Source: Cellulomonas sp. IC4_254 (lineage in GTDB: Bacteria; Actinomycetota; Actinomycetes; Actinomycetales; Cellulomonadaceae). From it: a stretch of 33,907 nucleotides of DNA. Where the stretch lies: assembly GCF_011603975.1 (NCBI RefSeq), contig NZ_JAANNB010000016.1, positions 1 through 33,907 on the forward strand. The letters are read 5' to 3'. The position numbers were made by a program, and so were the translations under genes. Numbering within the stretch: position 1 is the first letter of the stretch; each line of letters opens with the position of its first letter. The notes under the pieces were generated by a model. The model was not told the DNA's origin. It saw only the letters and a program-made list of their open reading frames with translations, and searched no databases. Below are positions 24,897 through 33,907 of the stretch, in pieces.

Positions 24897-26945
24897 TCAG
24901 CGGCGCTCGCGGACGACGCGCACGCCGCCCGCCGGCACGGTGGTGACGGGGCCGACCTCCGCGCCGGTGAGCAGGTCGGTCCCGGACGCGGTGGCCTTCC
25001 GGTCCGCGTCGGTGTGGTTGAGCAGGAACAGGTAGGACGCGCCGTCCCCGACGCGGCGGACCGCCTCGACGCCGGGGTCGGCCTCGGCGGTGCGCGGCAG
25101 CCCGGCCTCCTCGACCAGCCGCGCCGTGACGCGGTCGACGGCGTCCCGGGGCAGCGCCGCCCCGACGTACCAGGCGGCCCCGCCGCCGTCGACGGACCGC
25201 CGGGTGACGGCTGCGCCGCCCGCGAGCGACGAGGTGGCGTACCGGACCACCGCCTCCGCGCCGTCGAGCTCGACCCGCTCGGTCCAGTCCGCGACCTCGG
25301 CGCCGTCGTCCAGCCGCACGCGCTCGCCGGGCTGCAGCGGGTAGAACTCGTCGGTCCACGCGCCGAGCACGTCCGCCAGCGCGCCGAGCCCGGGCCGGAC
25401 CCGGCCGGTCGGCTCGCAGACCCCGGACAGGTAGGTCACGAGCAGGGTCCCCCCGCGCGCGGGCACGGCGCGCAGCCGATCCGCCTCCGCGTCGGACAGC
25501 ACCTGCAGCGTCGGCACCAGGACCAGGTCGTAGCCGTCGAGGTCGGTCCCGGGCGGGACGACGTCGCACAGCACCTGCCGCTCCCACAGCGCCCGGTGCC
25601 AGGTGCGCAGCTCGCGCCCGTACCGGAGCGCGCGGTGCGGGGTGAGCCCGTGCTGCAGCGCCCAGCCGGCCGGGTCGTCGACGACCATCGCGGCCCGCGC
25701 GGGCTCGACCACGGTGCCCTGCACCTCAGCCAGCGCCCGGAGGTCCCGCCCGAGGGCGACCACCTCCCGCCAGACCCGGGACCGGGTGCCGGAGTGCGGC
25801 AGCATCGCCGAGTGGAACTGCTCGGCCCCGGCGGTCGACGCGCGCCACTGGAAGAACAGCGCGCCGTCGGAGCCGCGGGCGACGTGTGCCAGGGCGTTCC
25901 GGGCGATCTCGCCGGGGTCCTTCGCGCGGTTGCGCTGCTGCCAGGACGGCGCGCCGGTGGAGTGCTCCATCAGCAGCCACGGGCGGCGGCCCGCCGACAT
26001 CCCGCGCATCCGGTCGCCGGCGAACGCGAGGTCCTGCTCCCGGTCCGGGTCGTCCACCAGCGTGTAGTGGTCGTTCGCGACCACGGCGGTGTGCGGCGCC
26101 CAGGACGCGTAGTCCACGACCTGCGCGCCGGGCCCGACCATCATGTTGGTCGTGACCGGCACCGCGGAGTGCCGCTCGATCACCGCCTTCTCGGCCAGGT
26201 AGTGCGCGAGCAGCGCGTCCGAGGAGTACCGCTCGTAGTCGAGGTACAGCCCCGGGTTCGGCGCCCCGTGCTTCCCGCGCGGCGGCAGGATCTCCTCCCA
26301 CGCGCCGAACCGGTGCCCCCACTGCGCGGTGCCCCACGCGTCGTTCACGGCGTCGACCGTCCCGTACCTGGCGCGCAGCCAGTCCCGGAACGCCGCCGCC
26401 GACACGTCGCAGTAGCACCGGGCGTTGCCGCCGCCGAGCTCGTTGCTGACGTGCCAGAGCCGCACGGCCGGGTGCCGGCCGTACCGCGCCGCCAGCGCCT
26501 CGACGTACCGCAGCGCGTACCGGCGGAACACCGCACTGCTCGGGCACCACGCCAGCCGGCCGCCCGGCGGCTGCTGGTACAGGTCGGCGTCGAACGGCAG
26601 CACCTCGGGGTGCGCGGTGTGCAGCCAGGACGGCGGTGCCGCGGTGGGGGTGGCGAGGTCGATCGCGATGCCGTGGGTGTGCAGCAGGTCGACGACCTCG
26701 TCGAACCAGGTCCAGTCGAACGCGCCGTCCGCGGTCTCGACCAGGCCCCAGGAGAAGACGCCGAGTGTGACCAGGTTGACCCCGGCCTCGCGCATCAGGG
26801 CGACGTCCTCGCGCCAGACCTCGCGCGGCCACTGCTCGGGGTTGTAGTCGCCGCCGTAGGCGAGGCCGTCGACCAGCCGGACGGGCGGGGCGGCCGGCGC
26901 GGCGGCGGGCGGCGGCGGCACGACCGCGCTGACGAACTCAGACAC
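24897..26945 (-). CDS. Family GH42 beta-galactosidase
   Basis: A 682-residue retaining beta-galactosidase, cytoplasmic. After a Pro/Ala-rich leader of about 25 residues comes the family start LAYGGDYNPEQWP. The acid/base Glu is at about 169 in WHVSNELGG. A CYCD cluster follows, consistent with the zinc-site region of some GH42 enzymes. The nucleophile Glu is at about 327 in LLMEHSTGAPSW. The trimerisation (class-I-glutamine-amidotransferase-like) and C-terminal beta domains follow. Start GTG at 26945 overlaps the upstream ATPase gene by 8 bases. In this operon it would trim galactose branches or beta-galactosyl ends from imported oligosaccharides. A start further downstream, near LAYGGDY, is possible because the leader is not family-like. 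Confidence 0.93.
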   Translation of the reverse strand: MSEFVSAVVPPPPAAAPAAPPVRLVDGLAYGGDYNPEQWPREVWREDVALMREAGVNLVTLGVFSWGLVETADGAFDWTWFDEVVDLLHTHGIAIDLATPTAAPPSWLHTAHPEVLPFDADLYQQPPGGRLAWCPSSAVFRRYALRYVEALAARYGRHPAVRLWHVSNELGGGNARCYCDVSAAAFRDWLRARYGTVDAVNDAWGTAQWGHRFGAWEEILPPRGKHGAPNPGLYLDYERYSSDALLAHYLAEKAVIERHSAVPVTTNMMVGPGAQVVDYASWAPHTAVVANDHYTLVDDPDREQDLAFAGDRMRGMSAGRRPWLLMEHSTGAPSWQQRNRAKDPGEIARNALAHVARGSDGALFFQWRASTAGAEQFHSAMLPHSGTRSRVWREVVALGRDLRALAEVQGTVVEPARAAMVVDDPAGWALQHGLTPHRALRYGRELRTWHRALWERQVLCDVVPPGTDLDGYDLVLVPTLQVLSDAEADRLRAVPARGGTLLVTYLSGVCEPTGRVRPGLGALADVLGAWTDEFYPLQPGERVRLDDGAEVADWTERVELDGAEAVVRYATSSLAGGAAVTRRSVDGGGAAWYVGAALPRDAVDRVTARLVEEAGLPRTAEADPGVEAVRRVGDGASYLFLLNHTDADRKATASGTDLLTGAEVGPVTTVPAGGVRVVRERR

Positions 26946-27872
26946 CGGCCCGCGCCCCGCCCGCGGTCGCGGCGCGCGCCGCGGCCTCCGCCTCGTCGAT
27001 CGGCACCCACGCGCCGAGGGTGTGGTCGTAGCAGACCGAGTTGTCGATGCCGTCCCGCGCCACGGCGGTGTCGCCCTCGCGCCCGACGCTGCCGACCCGG
27101 TCGGGGTCGGGCGCGGCCATCGCGAGCAGCCGGGTGTAGTCGTGGTGCGGGTCGAGGATCACGGCGTCGGACGGCCCGCGCTCGACGACCCGGCCGCGGT
27201 AGAGCACCAGGATCTCGTCGGAGAAGTGCCGCGCGGTCGCCAGGTCGTGCGTGATGTAGAGGACGGCGAGGTTGTCCTCCCGCTGCAGCCGGCCGAGCAG
27301 GTTGAGCACCCCGAGCCGGATGGACACGTCGAGCATCGACACCGGCTCGTCGGCGATCAGCACCTGCGCGCCGGGGGCGAGCGCCCGGGCGATCGCGACG
27401 CGCTGCCGCTGCCCGCCGGACAGCTCGTGCGGGCGGCGCGCCGCCATGTCCTCCGCCGGGTGCAGGTTGACCCGCTCCAGCATCTCCAGCACCCGGGCGT
27501 GCGTGGACGCGGCGTCGTGGGTGCGGCGGTGGATCCGCAGCGGCCTCGCCACGTGGTGCTCGACGGAGTGGAACGGGTTGAGCGACGCGAACGGGTCCTG
27601 GAACACCATCTGCACGTGCCGCTGGTAGACCGACCCCATCACCGGGGTGCGGTCGTCCAACTGCACGTCGATCGTCCCGGAGGTCGGCTTCTCCATCCGG
27701 GTCAGCAGCTTGGCGATGGTCGACTTGCCGGAGCCCGACTCGCCCACCAGGGCGACGGTCCGCCGCGGCACCAGGTCGAACGACACCCGGTCGACCGCGC
27801 GCAGCGTGCTGCGGCGCAGCCCGGAGCGCAGGCCGTAGTCCTTGGTCAGGTTGGTGACGTGCACGCTGGTCA

Positions 27873-27873
<1 letters not shown>
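26938..27873 (-). CDS. ABC transporter ATP-binding protein (OppF/DppF type)
   Basis: The second ATPase of a peptide/nickel-type importer, on the cytoplasmic membrane face; 311 residues. Walker A is GESGSGKS, the Q-loop is in VFQDPFASLNP, the signature is LSGGQRQRV, Walker B is VLIADEPVS and the switch His is in ITHDLA. The C-terminal extension (SVCYDHTLGAWVPIDEAE) lacks the Cys-rich C-R-x-H-P-R-C-P motif common in peptide transporters. That fits the sugar-transporting branch of the family. Start ATG at 27873 overlaps the previous stop (TGATG), with GGAGG just upstream. Confidence 0.92.
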
Positions 27874-28756
<883 letters not shown>

Positions 28757-28760
<4 letters not shown>

Positions 28761-29776
28761 CGGGCGGCCTCCGTCCGGCGGGCGGCCCGGCGCGCGGCGT
28801 TCGCGCGGCGGCGCGCGGTGCGGGCGTTCTTCAGCCGGGGGTTGATGATCTCGTCGATCGAGAAGTTGACCAGCGACAGCCCCATGCCGAACAGGGCGAT
28901 CACCAGGCCCGGCGGCACGAACCACCACCAGGCGCCGAGCGGGAGGGCGAAGCCGTTCTGCGCGTAGAACAGCATCGTCCCGAGCGTCGAGGCGTTCGAG
29001 GCGCCGAGGCCGAGGAACGACAGCCCGGCCTCGCCGAGGATCGCCGCGATCACCGCGTACACGAACTGCGAGGCGAGCACCGGCAGCAGGTTCGGCAGGA
29101 TCTCCACGCCGATGACCCGCCACGGCTTCTCGCCCGACAGCCGGGACGCGGCCACGTAGTCCCGGGACCGCACCGACAGGGTCTGCGCGCGCAGCACCCG
29201 GGCGGACGCCGCCCACGACGTCAGGGCGAGCACCACCGCGATGGTCCACAGGCCGCGGCTCTCCCGGGGCACGAAGCCCGAGATCACGATGACCAGCGGC
29301 AGGCCCGGGATCACCAGGAACACGTTCGACAGCAGGGAGAACCCCTCGTCGGCGGCGCCGCCCAGGTAGGCGCCGTAGATCCCGAAGAACGCCGACAGCA
29401 GCGTGGCGAGCACGCCGACCATGAGGCCGATCTGCAGCGAGCCGCGGGTGGCGTACGCCAGCTGGGCCAGCACGTCCTGCCCGGTCTGGGTGGTGCCGAG
29501 CCAGTGCTCCGCCGACGGCGGGGCGAGGCCGACGTCGCTGATCGCGTCGGGGTCGCCGACCAGGTACGGCCCGACCACGCCGAGCAGCACCACGCCGGCG
29601 ATCAGCACGAGGCCGGTGGCGAGCCACGGGGTCATGGTGGGCAGCAGCATCCGCCACGCGGGACGGGCGCGGGTCCCCGCGGGGCGGGGCTCGGGCGCGT
29701 CGGTCGGCGCGGTGGTCTCCACGGGACCGCCGGGCCCCTCGACGGCCACCTGCACGTCCGGTCCGATGTTCGTCAT
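28757..29776 (-). CDS. ABC transporter permease (OppC/DppC type)
   Basis: A 339-residue inner permease subunit. The N-terminus is long and hydrophilic (about 45 residues), followed by six hydrophobic segments. The conserved LGTTQTGQDVLAQLAYATRGSL motif segment and the EAA-type coupling region (YVAASRLSGEKPWRVIGVEI) contact the ATPases. The end, SIDEIINPRLK, is typical of the DppC side. Start ATG at 29776 has GGGGAG upstream. The stop of the partner permease is 12 bases away. Confidence 0.92.
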
Positions 29777-29788
29777 CGCCGGCTCCCC

Positions 29789-30778
29789 TCAGCCCTTCGC
29801 GCGGGTGCGCGGGTCGATGAGGCCGTACAGCAGGTCGACGACGAGGTTCGCGCCGAGCACGGCCAGGGTGATGAACAGGAACACGCCCTGCATGAGCGCG
29901 TAGTCGTTGTTGGTGACCGCGGCGAGCAGCCGGGACCCGATGCCGGGGTAGGAGAACACCTGCTCGGTGACCACGGACCCGGAGACGACGAAGCCCAGCG
30001 AGATGGCGAACCCCGCGACGGACGGCAGCACGGCGTTGCGCGCGGCGTAGTTCCGCATCACCTGCCCGTGCGGCAGGCCCTTGGCGCGGGCGGTCAGCAC
30101 GTAGTCCTCGGACAGCGTGGACACCATCATGTTGCGCATCCCGAGCAGCCAGCCGCCGATGGACGCGACCACGATCGTCAGCGCGGGCACGAAGCCGTAC
30201 TCGATCGCCGACCCGATGAACTCGGGCGACCAGCCGGGGTCGAGCACCACGTCGTAGCCACCCTGCGACGGGAACCAGCCGAGCACCCGGGACAGCAGGT
30301 AGACCAGCACCAGCGCGAGCCAGAAGTAGGGCACCGCGGCGAGCAGGGTGGTCAGCGGCACGGCCGAGTCCAGCCAGGTGCCGGGGCGCCAGCCGACGAA
30401 CGCGCCGAGCAGCACGCCGATGGTCGCCGCGAGCACGGTCGCGATGCCGACCAGCACGACGGTCCACGGCATCGACGTGCCGATGACCTCGCTGACCGGG
30501 GTGGGGAAGTAGGTGACCGAGACGCCGAGGTCGCCGTGCACCAGGTTCGACAGGTAGGTGCCGTACTGCTGCAGCAGGGAGTCGGTGGTGTCGCCGCCGA
30601 GCAGGGCGGAGTACGCCTCGCGCGTCTCCGGCGTGACGGTCCCGCCGCGCTGCTGGAGCTTGGCCAGCAGGATGTCGACCGGGTTGCCCGGGAGCAGGCG
30701 GGGGATGAGGAAGTTCAGGGTGACGGCGGCCCACAGGGCGACCGCGTAGAAGCCGAGCTTGCGCAGGACGTAGTTCAC
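29789..30778 (-). CDS. ABC transporter permease (OppB/DppB type)
   Basis: A 329-residue permease with the family N-terminus (YVLRKLGFYAVALWAAVTLNF, RLLPGNPVDIL), six membrane segments and the coupling loop YVLTARAKGLPHGQVMRNYA. It has the conserved VVTEQVFSYPGIGSRLL and ends with DLLYGLIDPRTR. Start GTG at 30778 follows GGAAGGG at good spacing. It is the first membrane gene after the binding protein, from which it is separated by 90 bases containing a strong hairpin. Confidence 0.93.
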   Translation of the reverse strand: MNYVLRKLGFYAVALWAAVTLNFLIPRLLPGNPVDILLAKLQQRGGTVTPETREAYSALLGGDTTDSLLQQYGTYLSNLVHGDLGVSVTYFPTPVSEVIGTSMPWTVVLVGIATVLAATIGVLLGAFVGWRPGTWLDSAVPLTTLLAAVPYFWLALVLVYLLSRVLGWFPSQGGYDVVLDPGWSPEFIGSAIEYGFVPALTIVVASIGGWLLGMRNMMVSTLSEDYVLTARAKGLPHGQVMRNYAARNAVLPSVAGFAISLGFVVSGSVVTEQVFSYPGIGSRLLAAVTNNDYALMQGVFLFITLAVLGANLVVDLLYGLIDPRTRAKG

Positions 30779-30823
30779 GTCGCGACCCTTCCGACGGCGG
30801 GGGGAGGTCCGGGGTGGCCCGGT

Positions 30824-30858
30824 GCCGGGCGGCCGCACGGTGCGCGCGGCCGCCCGGC
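30824..30858 (-). promoter_or_regulatory. Intercistronic stem-loop after the binding-protein gene
   Basis: GCCGGGCGGCCGC (30824-30836) pairs perfectly with 30846-30858 around a 9-base loop, 10 bases after the binding-protein stop. Such hairpins commonly stabilise the upstream message or partly terminate it, giving more binding protein than permease. A partial terminator is the simplest reading. Confidence 0.6.
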
Positions 30859-30868
30859 CCGGGTCGCC

Positions 30869-32584
30869 TCAGCCGGCCGCCGGCTCCAGGCGCTTGAAGA
30901 TCTCCGCGGCGTCGAACGCGGACCACACCGCCGGGAAGGCGTAGAGGTCGTCCTCGGTCGGCCAACCGGTGAACTCGCCGACGTTCCACTCGCTCGTGGT
31001 GCCGCCGGTGAGGATCGGGATGTACGGCATGTCCTCGACGACGGCGGCCTGGATCGTGTCGAAGTACGGCTGCCGCGCCGCGGCGTCGTCCAGCGGCATC
31101 GACTTCAGCGCCTCGAGCGCGGCGTCGACGTCCGGGTTCGCGTACCGGGAGTAGTTGTTCCCCGCCGCCTCGCCGACCGGGGCGCCCGTCGCCGAGGAGA
31201 AGAAGTACGTGTACAGGTAGTACGGGTCGGGCGCGGGGCCCTGCCACAGCGAGTCGATCGCGAGCTGGAAGTTGCCCTGGGTGCGGCGCTCGGTCCACTC
31301 GTTCCAGGACGACTGCGCGGTCTGCACGTCGATGCCGGCGGCCTTCGCCTGCTGCGCGATGGTCTGCACCGCGGTGATGTAGTCGGTCCAGCCGGTGACG
31401 ACCTCGACCGTCACGGTGAGCCGCTCGCCGTCCTTGGCGTAGATGCCGTCGGAGCCCTTCGCCCAGCCGGCGGCCTCGAGCACCGCCGCGGCACCCTCGG
31501 GGTCGGCCTTCTCGGGGGCGACCGGCTCCGCGACGTCGGCCGAGATGGTGGCCTCCTGCGTGGACGTCAGCGCGAAGGTCGGCGAGATCTCGGACGCGGT
31601 CTCCTCGAACGCGAGCTGGTTGAGCTGCGTGCGGTCCATCGCCAGGTACAGCGCCTGCCGGACGGCCGGGTCGGTCTGCGGCCCGGAGCAGCCGAGCTCG
31701 ACGCTGGAGCAGGTGGCGAGCACCATCTGGTTCTGCGCGGCGGTCAGCGTGTCGTAGCCCGGGAAGTTCTCCGCGACGTTCTGGATGTCGGGCACGGGGC
31801 CGGTCTGCCAGTCGATGGTGCCGTTCGCGATGCCGTCGGCGCCGGCGGTGTTGCCGGACAGCGACAGGAACCGGATGGTCGTCACGGCGGGCTCGCCGCC
31901 CCAGTAGTCGGGGTTCGCGGTGTAGGTGAAGGCCTGCGGCTTGAAGTCCCCGAGCGTGTACGCGCCGGTGCCGACCGGGTTCTCGACCACGTCGGCGGTC
32001 GGGTCGACGTCCGCCCACAGGTGCTCCGGGACGATCGGGACGCCGGACAGCACGTCGGGGCCCTGCACGAACGCGGGGGCCTCGAAGGTGAACGTCACGT
32101 GGGTGTCGTCGACGGCGGTGGCGGTGCCCGCGTAGCCCACGTTGTTGATCGCGGGGGTGCTGGCGAGCAGGTCGTAGGTGAACACCACGTCGTCGGCGGT
32201 GAACGGCTCCCCGTCGCTCCAGGTGACGTCGTCGCGGAGCGTGACCTGCAGCTCCGTGCCGTCGTCGTTCCAGGTGTAGTCCGTGCCGAGCAGCGGGACC
32301 GGGTCCGACTCGGCGGCCTTGTTGATGAAGAACAGCTGCTCGTAGATCGCGCCGAGCCCGCCGATGCGCGATGGGGAGAACGGGTTGAAGTTGACCTGGT
32401 AGTCGCCGGACTGGCCGGTGTAGGCGACGAGCGTCGTGCCGTCGCCGGAGGCGCCGGTGCTGCCCGAGCCGCCGCCGTCGCCGCCGCTGCACGCGGCGAG
32501 CAGGGCGAGGGTCGCGGCGCCGGCGACGAGCGCGACCCCCTGGCGGGGACGGCGCCGGTGCGTGCGTGCTGACCTGAGGAACAT
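30869..32584 (-). CDS. ABC transporter substrate-binding lipoprotein (family 5)
   Basis: A 571-residue extracytoplasmic solute-binding protein of the peptide/nickel/oligosaccharide family 5. The N-terminus has a basic region, a hydrophobic core and the lipobox LLAAC with lipidated Cys at 32, then a Gly/Ser-rich linker. Family signatures include the VTLRDDVTWSDGEPFTADDV region and the NPVGTGAYTL motif. It delivers substrate to the two permeases. The enzyme genes downstream suggest beta-linked oligosaccharides (mannan, glucomannan or cellobiose type) rather than peptides; the specificity is inferred. Start ATG at 32584 has GGAAAGG nearby. It is the first gene of the operon, about 70 bases after the predicted transcription start. 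Confidence 0.94.
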   Translation of the reverse strand: MFLRSARTHRRRPRQGVALVAGAATLALLAACSGGDGGGSGSTGASGDGTTLVAYTGQSGDYQVNFNPFSPSRIGGLGAIYEQLFFINKAAESDPVPLLGTDYTWNDDGTELQVTLRDDVTWSDGEPFTADDVVFTYDLLASTPAINNVGYAGTATAVDDTHVTFTFEAPAFVQGPDVLSGVPIVPEHLWADVDPTADVVENPVGTGAYTLGDFKPQAFTYTANPDYWGGEPAVTTIRFLSLSGNTAGADGIANGTIDWQTGPVPDIQNVAENFPGYDTLTAAQNQMVLATCSSVELGCSGPQTDPAVRQALYLAMDRTQLNQLAFEETASEISPTFALTSTQEATISADVAEPVAPEKADPEGAAAVLEAAGWAKGSDGIYAKDGERLTVTVEVVTGWTDYITAVQTIAQQAKAAGIDVQTAQSSWNEWTERRTQGNFQLAIDSLWQGPAPDPYYLYTYFFSSATGAPVGEAAGNNYSRYANPDVDAALEALKSMPLDDAAARQPYFDTIQAAVVEDMPYIPILTGGTTSEWNVGEFTGWPTEDDLYAFPAVWSAFDAAEIFKRLEPAAG

Positions 32585-32661
32585 CGCTGGTCCTTTCCAC
32601 CCGTCGCGGCCGACGGTCTGGTCGTGGCCGCGTCGTCGCGGCCCGGGGAAACGCAGGCATA

Positions 32662-32690
32662 TCGTTACGTGCTTAAATTAAGCATGTCAA
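32662..32690 (-). promoter_or_regulatory. SigA promoter of the oligosaccharide operon
   Basis: On the minus strand a perfect TTGACA (complement of 32685-32690), a 17-base spacer and TAACGA (complement of 32662-32667) point into the binding-protein gene. The A/T-rich patch stands out sharply from its surroundings. Confidence 0.7.
32670..32684. promoter_or_regulatory. Palindromic operator, probable ROK-regulator site
   Basis: TGCTTAAATTAAGCA is a perfect inverted repeat (7+1+7). It fills the spacer between the -35 and -10 boxes of the operon promoter and lies 20 bases before the likely start of the divergent ROK gene. A/T-rich palindromes of this sort are typical ROK (NagC/XylR-type) operators. 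Bound repressor would block RNA polymerase and could autoregulate. Confidence 0.7.
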
Positions 32691-32704
32691 GATATGGTCG
32701 GGCG

Positions 32705-33907
32705 ATGCGCACGACACCCCGTGCCGCGACCGGGGCGCTCGTCCTCGACCTGATCCGGACGCTCGGCACGGTCAGCAGGGTCGAGCTCGCCGACCGGTCC
32801 GGGCTCACCGCGGCGACCATCACGCACGTCGTGCGGGACCTCATGGGCGAGGGCCTGGTGCACGAGGTCGGCCGCGTGACCGGCGGCGTCGGCTCGCCCC
32901 GGCGGCTGCTGGAACTCCACGCGGGCGCCTGGTTCGCGGTCGGCGTGCAGCTGGACCGGTGCGCGAGCAGCGTCGTCGTCACCGACTTCGCGGGCCGGCG
33001 GGTCGCCTCCACCGGCGTGCGCGGGGTGGGCCGGGGCGCGCCGGACGACACGCTGCCGGTGCTCGCCCGGCACATCGACCTGCTGCTCGCCGGCGCCGGC
33101 ATCCCCCGCGACCGCGTGCTCGGCGTCGGGCTGGTCACCCACGGGCCCCAGGACCGCGCGGCCGGCGCCGTCCTCACCGGGCAGCCGACCCCGGAGTGGC
33201 GGGACTACCCGCTGACCGGGACGCTCGCCCGGCTGCTGGGGCTACCGGTGCTGCTGGAGAACGACGCCACCGCCGCCGCCGTCGGCGAGCAGTGGGTCGG
33301 CGCGCTCGACGTCGACACGTTCGGGGTGCTGTACATGGCCACCGGCGTCGGCGGCGGCGTGATCGCCGGGTCCGAGGTGTACCAGGGCGGCACCGCGAAC
33401 CCCGTGGAGATCGGGCACGTGCCGGTCGACCCCGCGGGACCGGCGTGCGCGTGCGGCAACCGGGGGTGCGTCGAGGCGCTGGCCGGCCCCGGCGCGGTGG
33501 TCCGCGCCGCGCTCGCCGACGCGGCGCTCGCGGCCCGGCTGGGGCTCGCCGGGGGCGAGGACGCGGTGCTGGCCGACTTCCAGCGGGTGGCGCGGGCCGC
33601 CGTCGCGGGGGACGCGGCGTGCGCCGCCCTGCTCGCCGCGTCCGCCCGGCACCTCGGCACCGCCGCGGTGACGCTGATGAACCTGTTCGACCTGGATACG
33701 GTGGTGCTGGCCGGGCCGGCGTTCGGCGTCGCCGGGCCGCTGTACGTCGCCGGGGTGCAGGAGGTGGTCGACGCGGGCGCGCTCGCGCGGCTGCTCCGGC
33801 CGGTGCGGGTGCGGCTGTCCCGGGACGTGCGGGTGTCCGCGGCCGTGGGCGGGGCGCTCGTGGTGCTGCGGTCGCCGCTCGGGCGGCCGGGGGTCCCCGT
33901 GGGGGAC
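32705..33907 (+). CDS. ROK family transcriptional regulator (3' end outside window)
   Basis: At least 401 residues, with no stop before the window ends. An N-terminal winged helix-turn-helix (LIRTLGTVSRVELADRSGLT) is followed by a ROK sugar-kinase-like domain. The latter has LENDATAAAVGE, the ATP/sugar-binding TGVGGGVIAG, the EIGHVPV active-site histidine region and the zinc site CACGNRGCVEALAG. ROK regulators of this class sense a sugar or sugar phosphate and release their operator. Start ATG at 32705 is preferred; an in-frame ATG at 32684 overlaps the operator. Neither has a strong ribosome site. It is divergent from the oligosaccharide operon and is almost certainly its repressor. Only a few residues are likely missing, judging from family length (about 380-410). 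Confidence 0.93.
   Translation, partial: MRTTPRAATGALVLDLIRTLGTVSRVELADRSGLTAATITHVVRDLMGEGLVHEVGRVTGGVGSPRRLLELHAGAWFAVGVQLDRCASSVVVTDFAGRRVASTGVRGVGRGAPDDTLPVLARHIDLLLAGAGIPRDRVLGVGLVTHGPQDRAAGAVLTGQPTPEWRDYPLTGTLARLLGLPVLLENDATAAAVGEQWVGALDVDTFGVLYMATGVGGGVIAGSEVYQGGTANPVEIGHVPVDPAGPACACGNRGCVEALAGPGAVVRAALADAALAARLGLAGGEDAVLADFQRVARAAVAGDAACAALLAASARHLGTAAVTLMNLFDLDTVVLAGPAFGVAGPLYVAGVQEVVDAGALARLLRPVRVRLSRDVRVSAAVGGALVVLRSPLGRPGVPVGD

Overview
The window is about 34 kb of very GC-rich DNA with strong G/C third-codon bias, GTG starts and tight operons. It encodes a UPF0182 membrane protein, LigD-type and LigB-type end-joining/ligation enzymes, a chemoreceptor and a large beta-glycosidase/oligosaccharide-uptake operon. 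This points to a motile, plant-polysaccharide-degrading actinobacterium, most like Cellulomonas or a close relative. That assignment is inferred from gene content and base composition, not from a marker gene. No rRNA, CRISPR array, integrase or transposase is visible.

Layout. (1) 1-3.4 kb: UPF0182 gene behind an ECF-sigma-like promoter, then a strong hairpin terminator and a GC-rich palindromic repeat. (2) 3.4-5.5 kb: two identical initiator tRNA genes, 1.94 kb apart, flank a 5'-truncated aldo/keto reductase remnant and a 310-residue protein I do not recognise. (3) 5.5-10.5 kb: GAPDH, a DJ-1/AraC regulator and an epoxide hydrolase on the minus strand, then a CYTH-CHAD protein on the plus strand. 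(4) 10.6-14.7 kb: an orphan methyl-accepting chemotaxis protein and a PE-Pol LigD protein diverge from a gap holding a near-perfect DosR-type palindrome; a small membrane protein follows. (5) 14.8-15.9 kb: a small basic protein, a 102-residue protein and a displaced 3' fragment of a DNA ligase gene. (6) 15.9-17.8 kb: a lower-GC foreign insert with one P-loop ATPase/zinc-ribbon gene plus its own copy of the ligase 3' end. (7) 17.5-20.8 kb: ATP-dependent DNA ligase and a CPA1 Na+/H+ antiporter. (8) 20.85-32.6 kb: an eight-gene minus-strand operon (lipoprotein, two permeases, two ATPases, GH42, GH2, GH1). (9) 32.7 kb to the end: a divergent ROK regulator that runs off the window.

How the genes work together. 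The large operon reads as uptake and intracellular hydrolysis of beta-linked oligosaccharides, probably beta-manno- or galactogluco-manno-oligosaccharides. The transporter is of the peptide/nickel (Opp/Dpp) type, and the enzymes are a beta-galactosidase, a beta-mannosidase and a beta-glucosidase. The ROK regulator probably represses at a perfect 15-bp palindrome lying exactly between the -35 and -10 boxes of the operon promoter.

Most notable observation. The ligase gene has been invaded at one codon cluster (Gly-Lys-Thr-Phe-Lys). The incoming DNA carries a foreign ligase 3' end that restores the reading frame, together with a convergent ATPase gene. The native, high-GC ligase 3' end was left behind on the far side. 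This is what site-specific integration into the 3' end of a conserved gene looks like, but no integrase is present. The ATPase is the best candidate here for an undescribed, perhaps defence-related, cargo.
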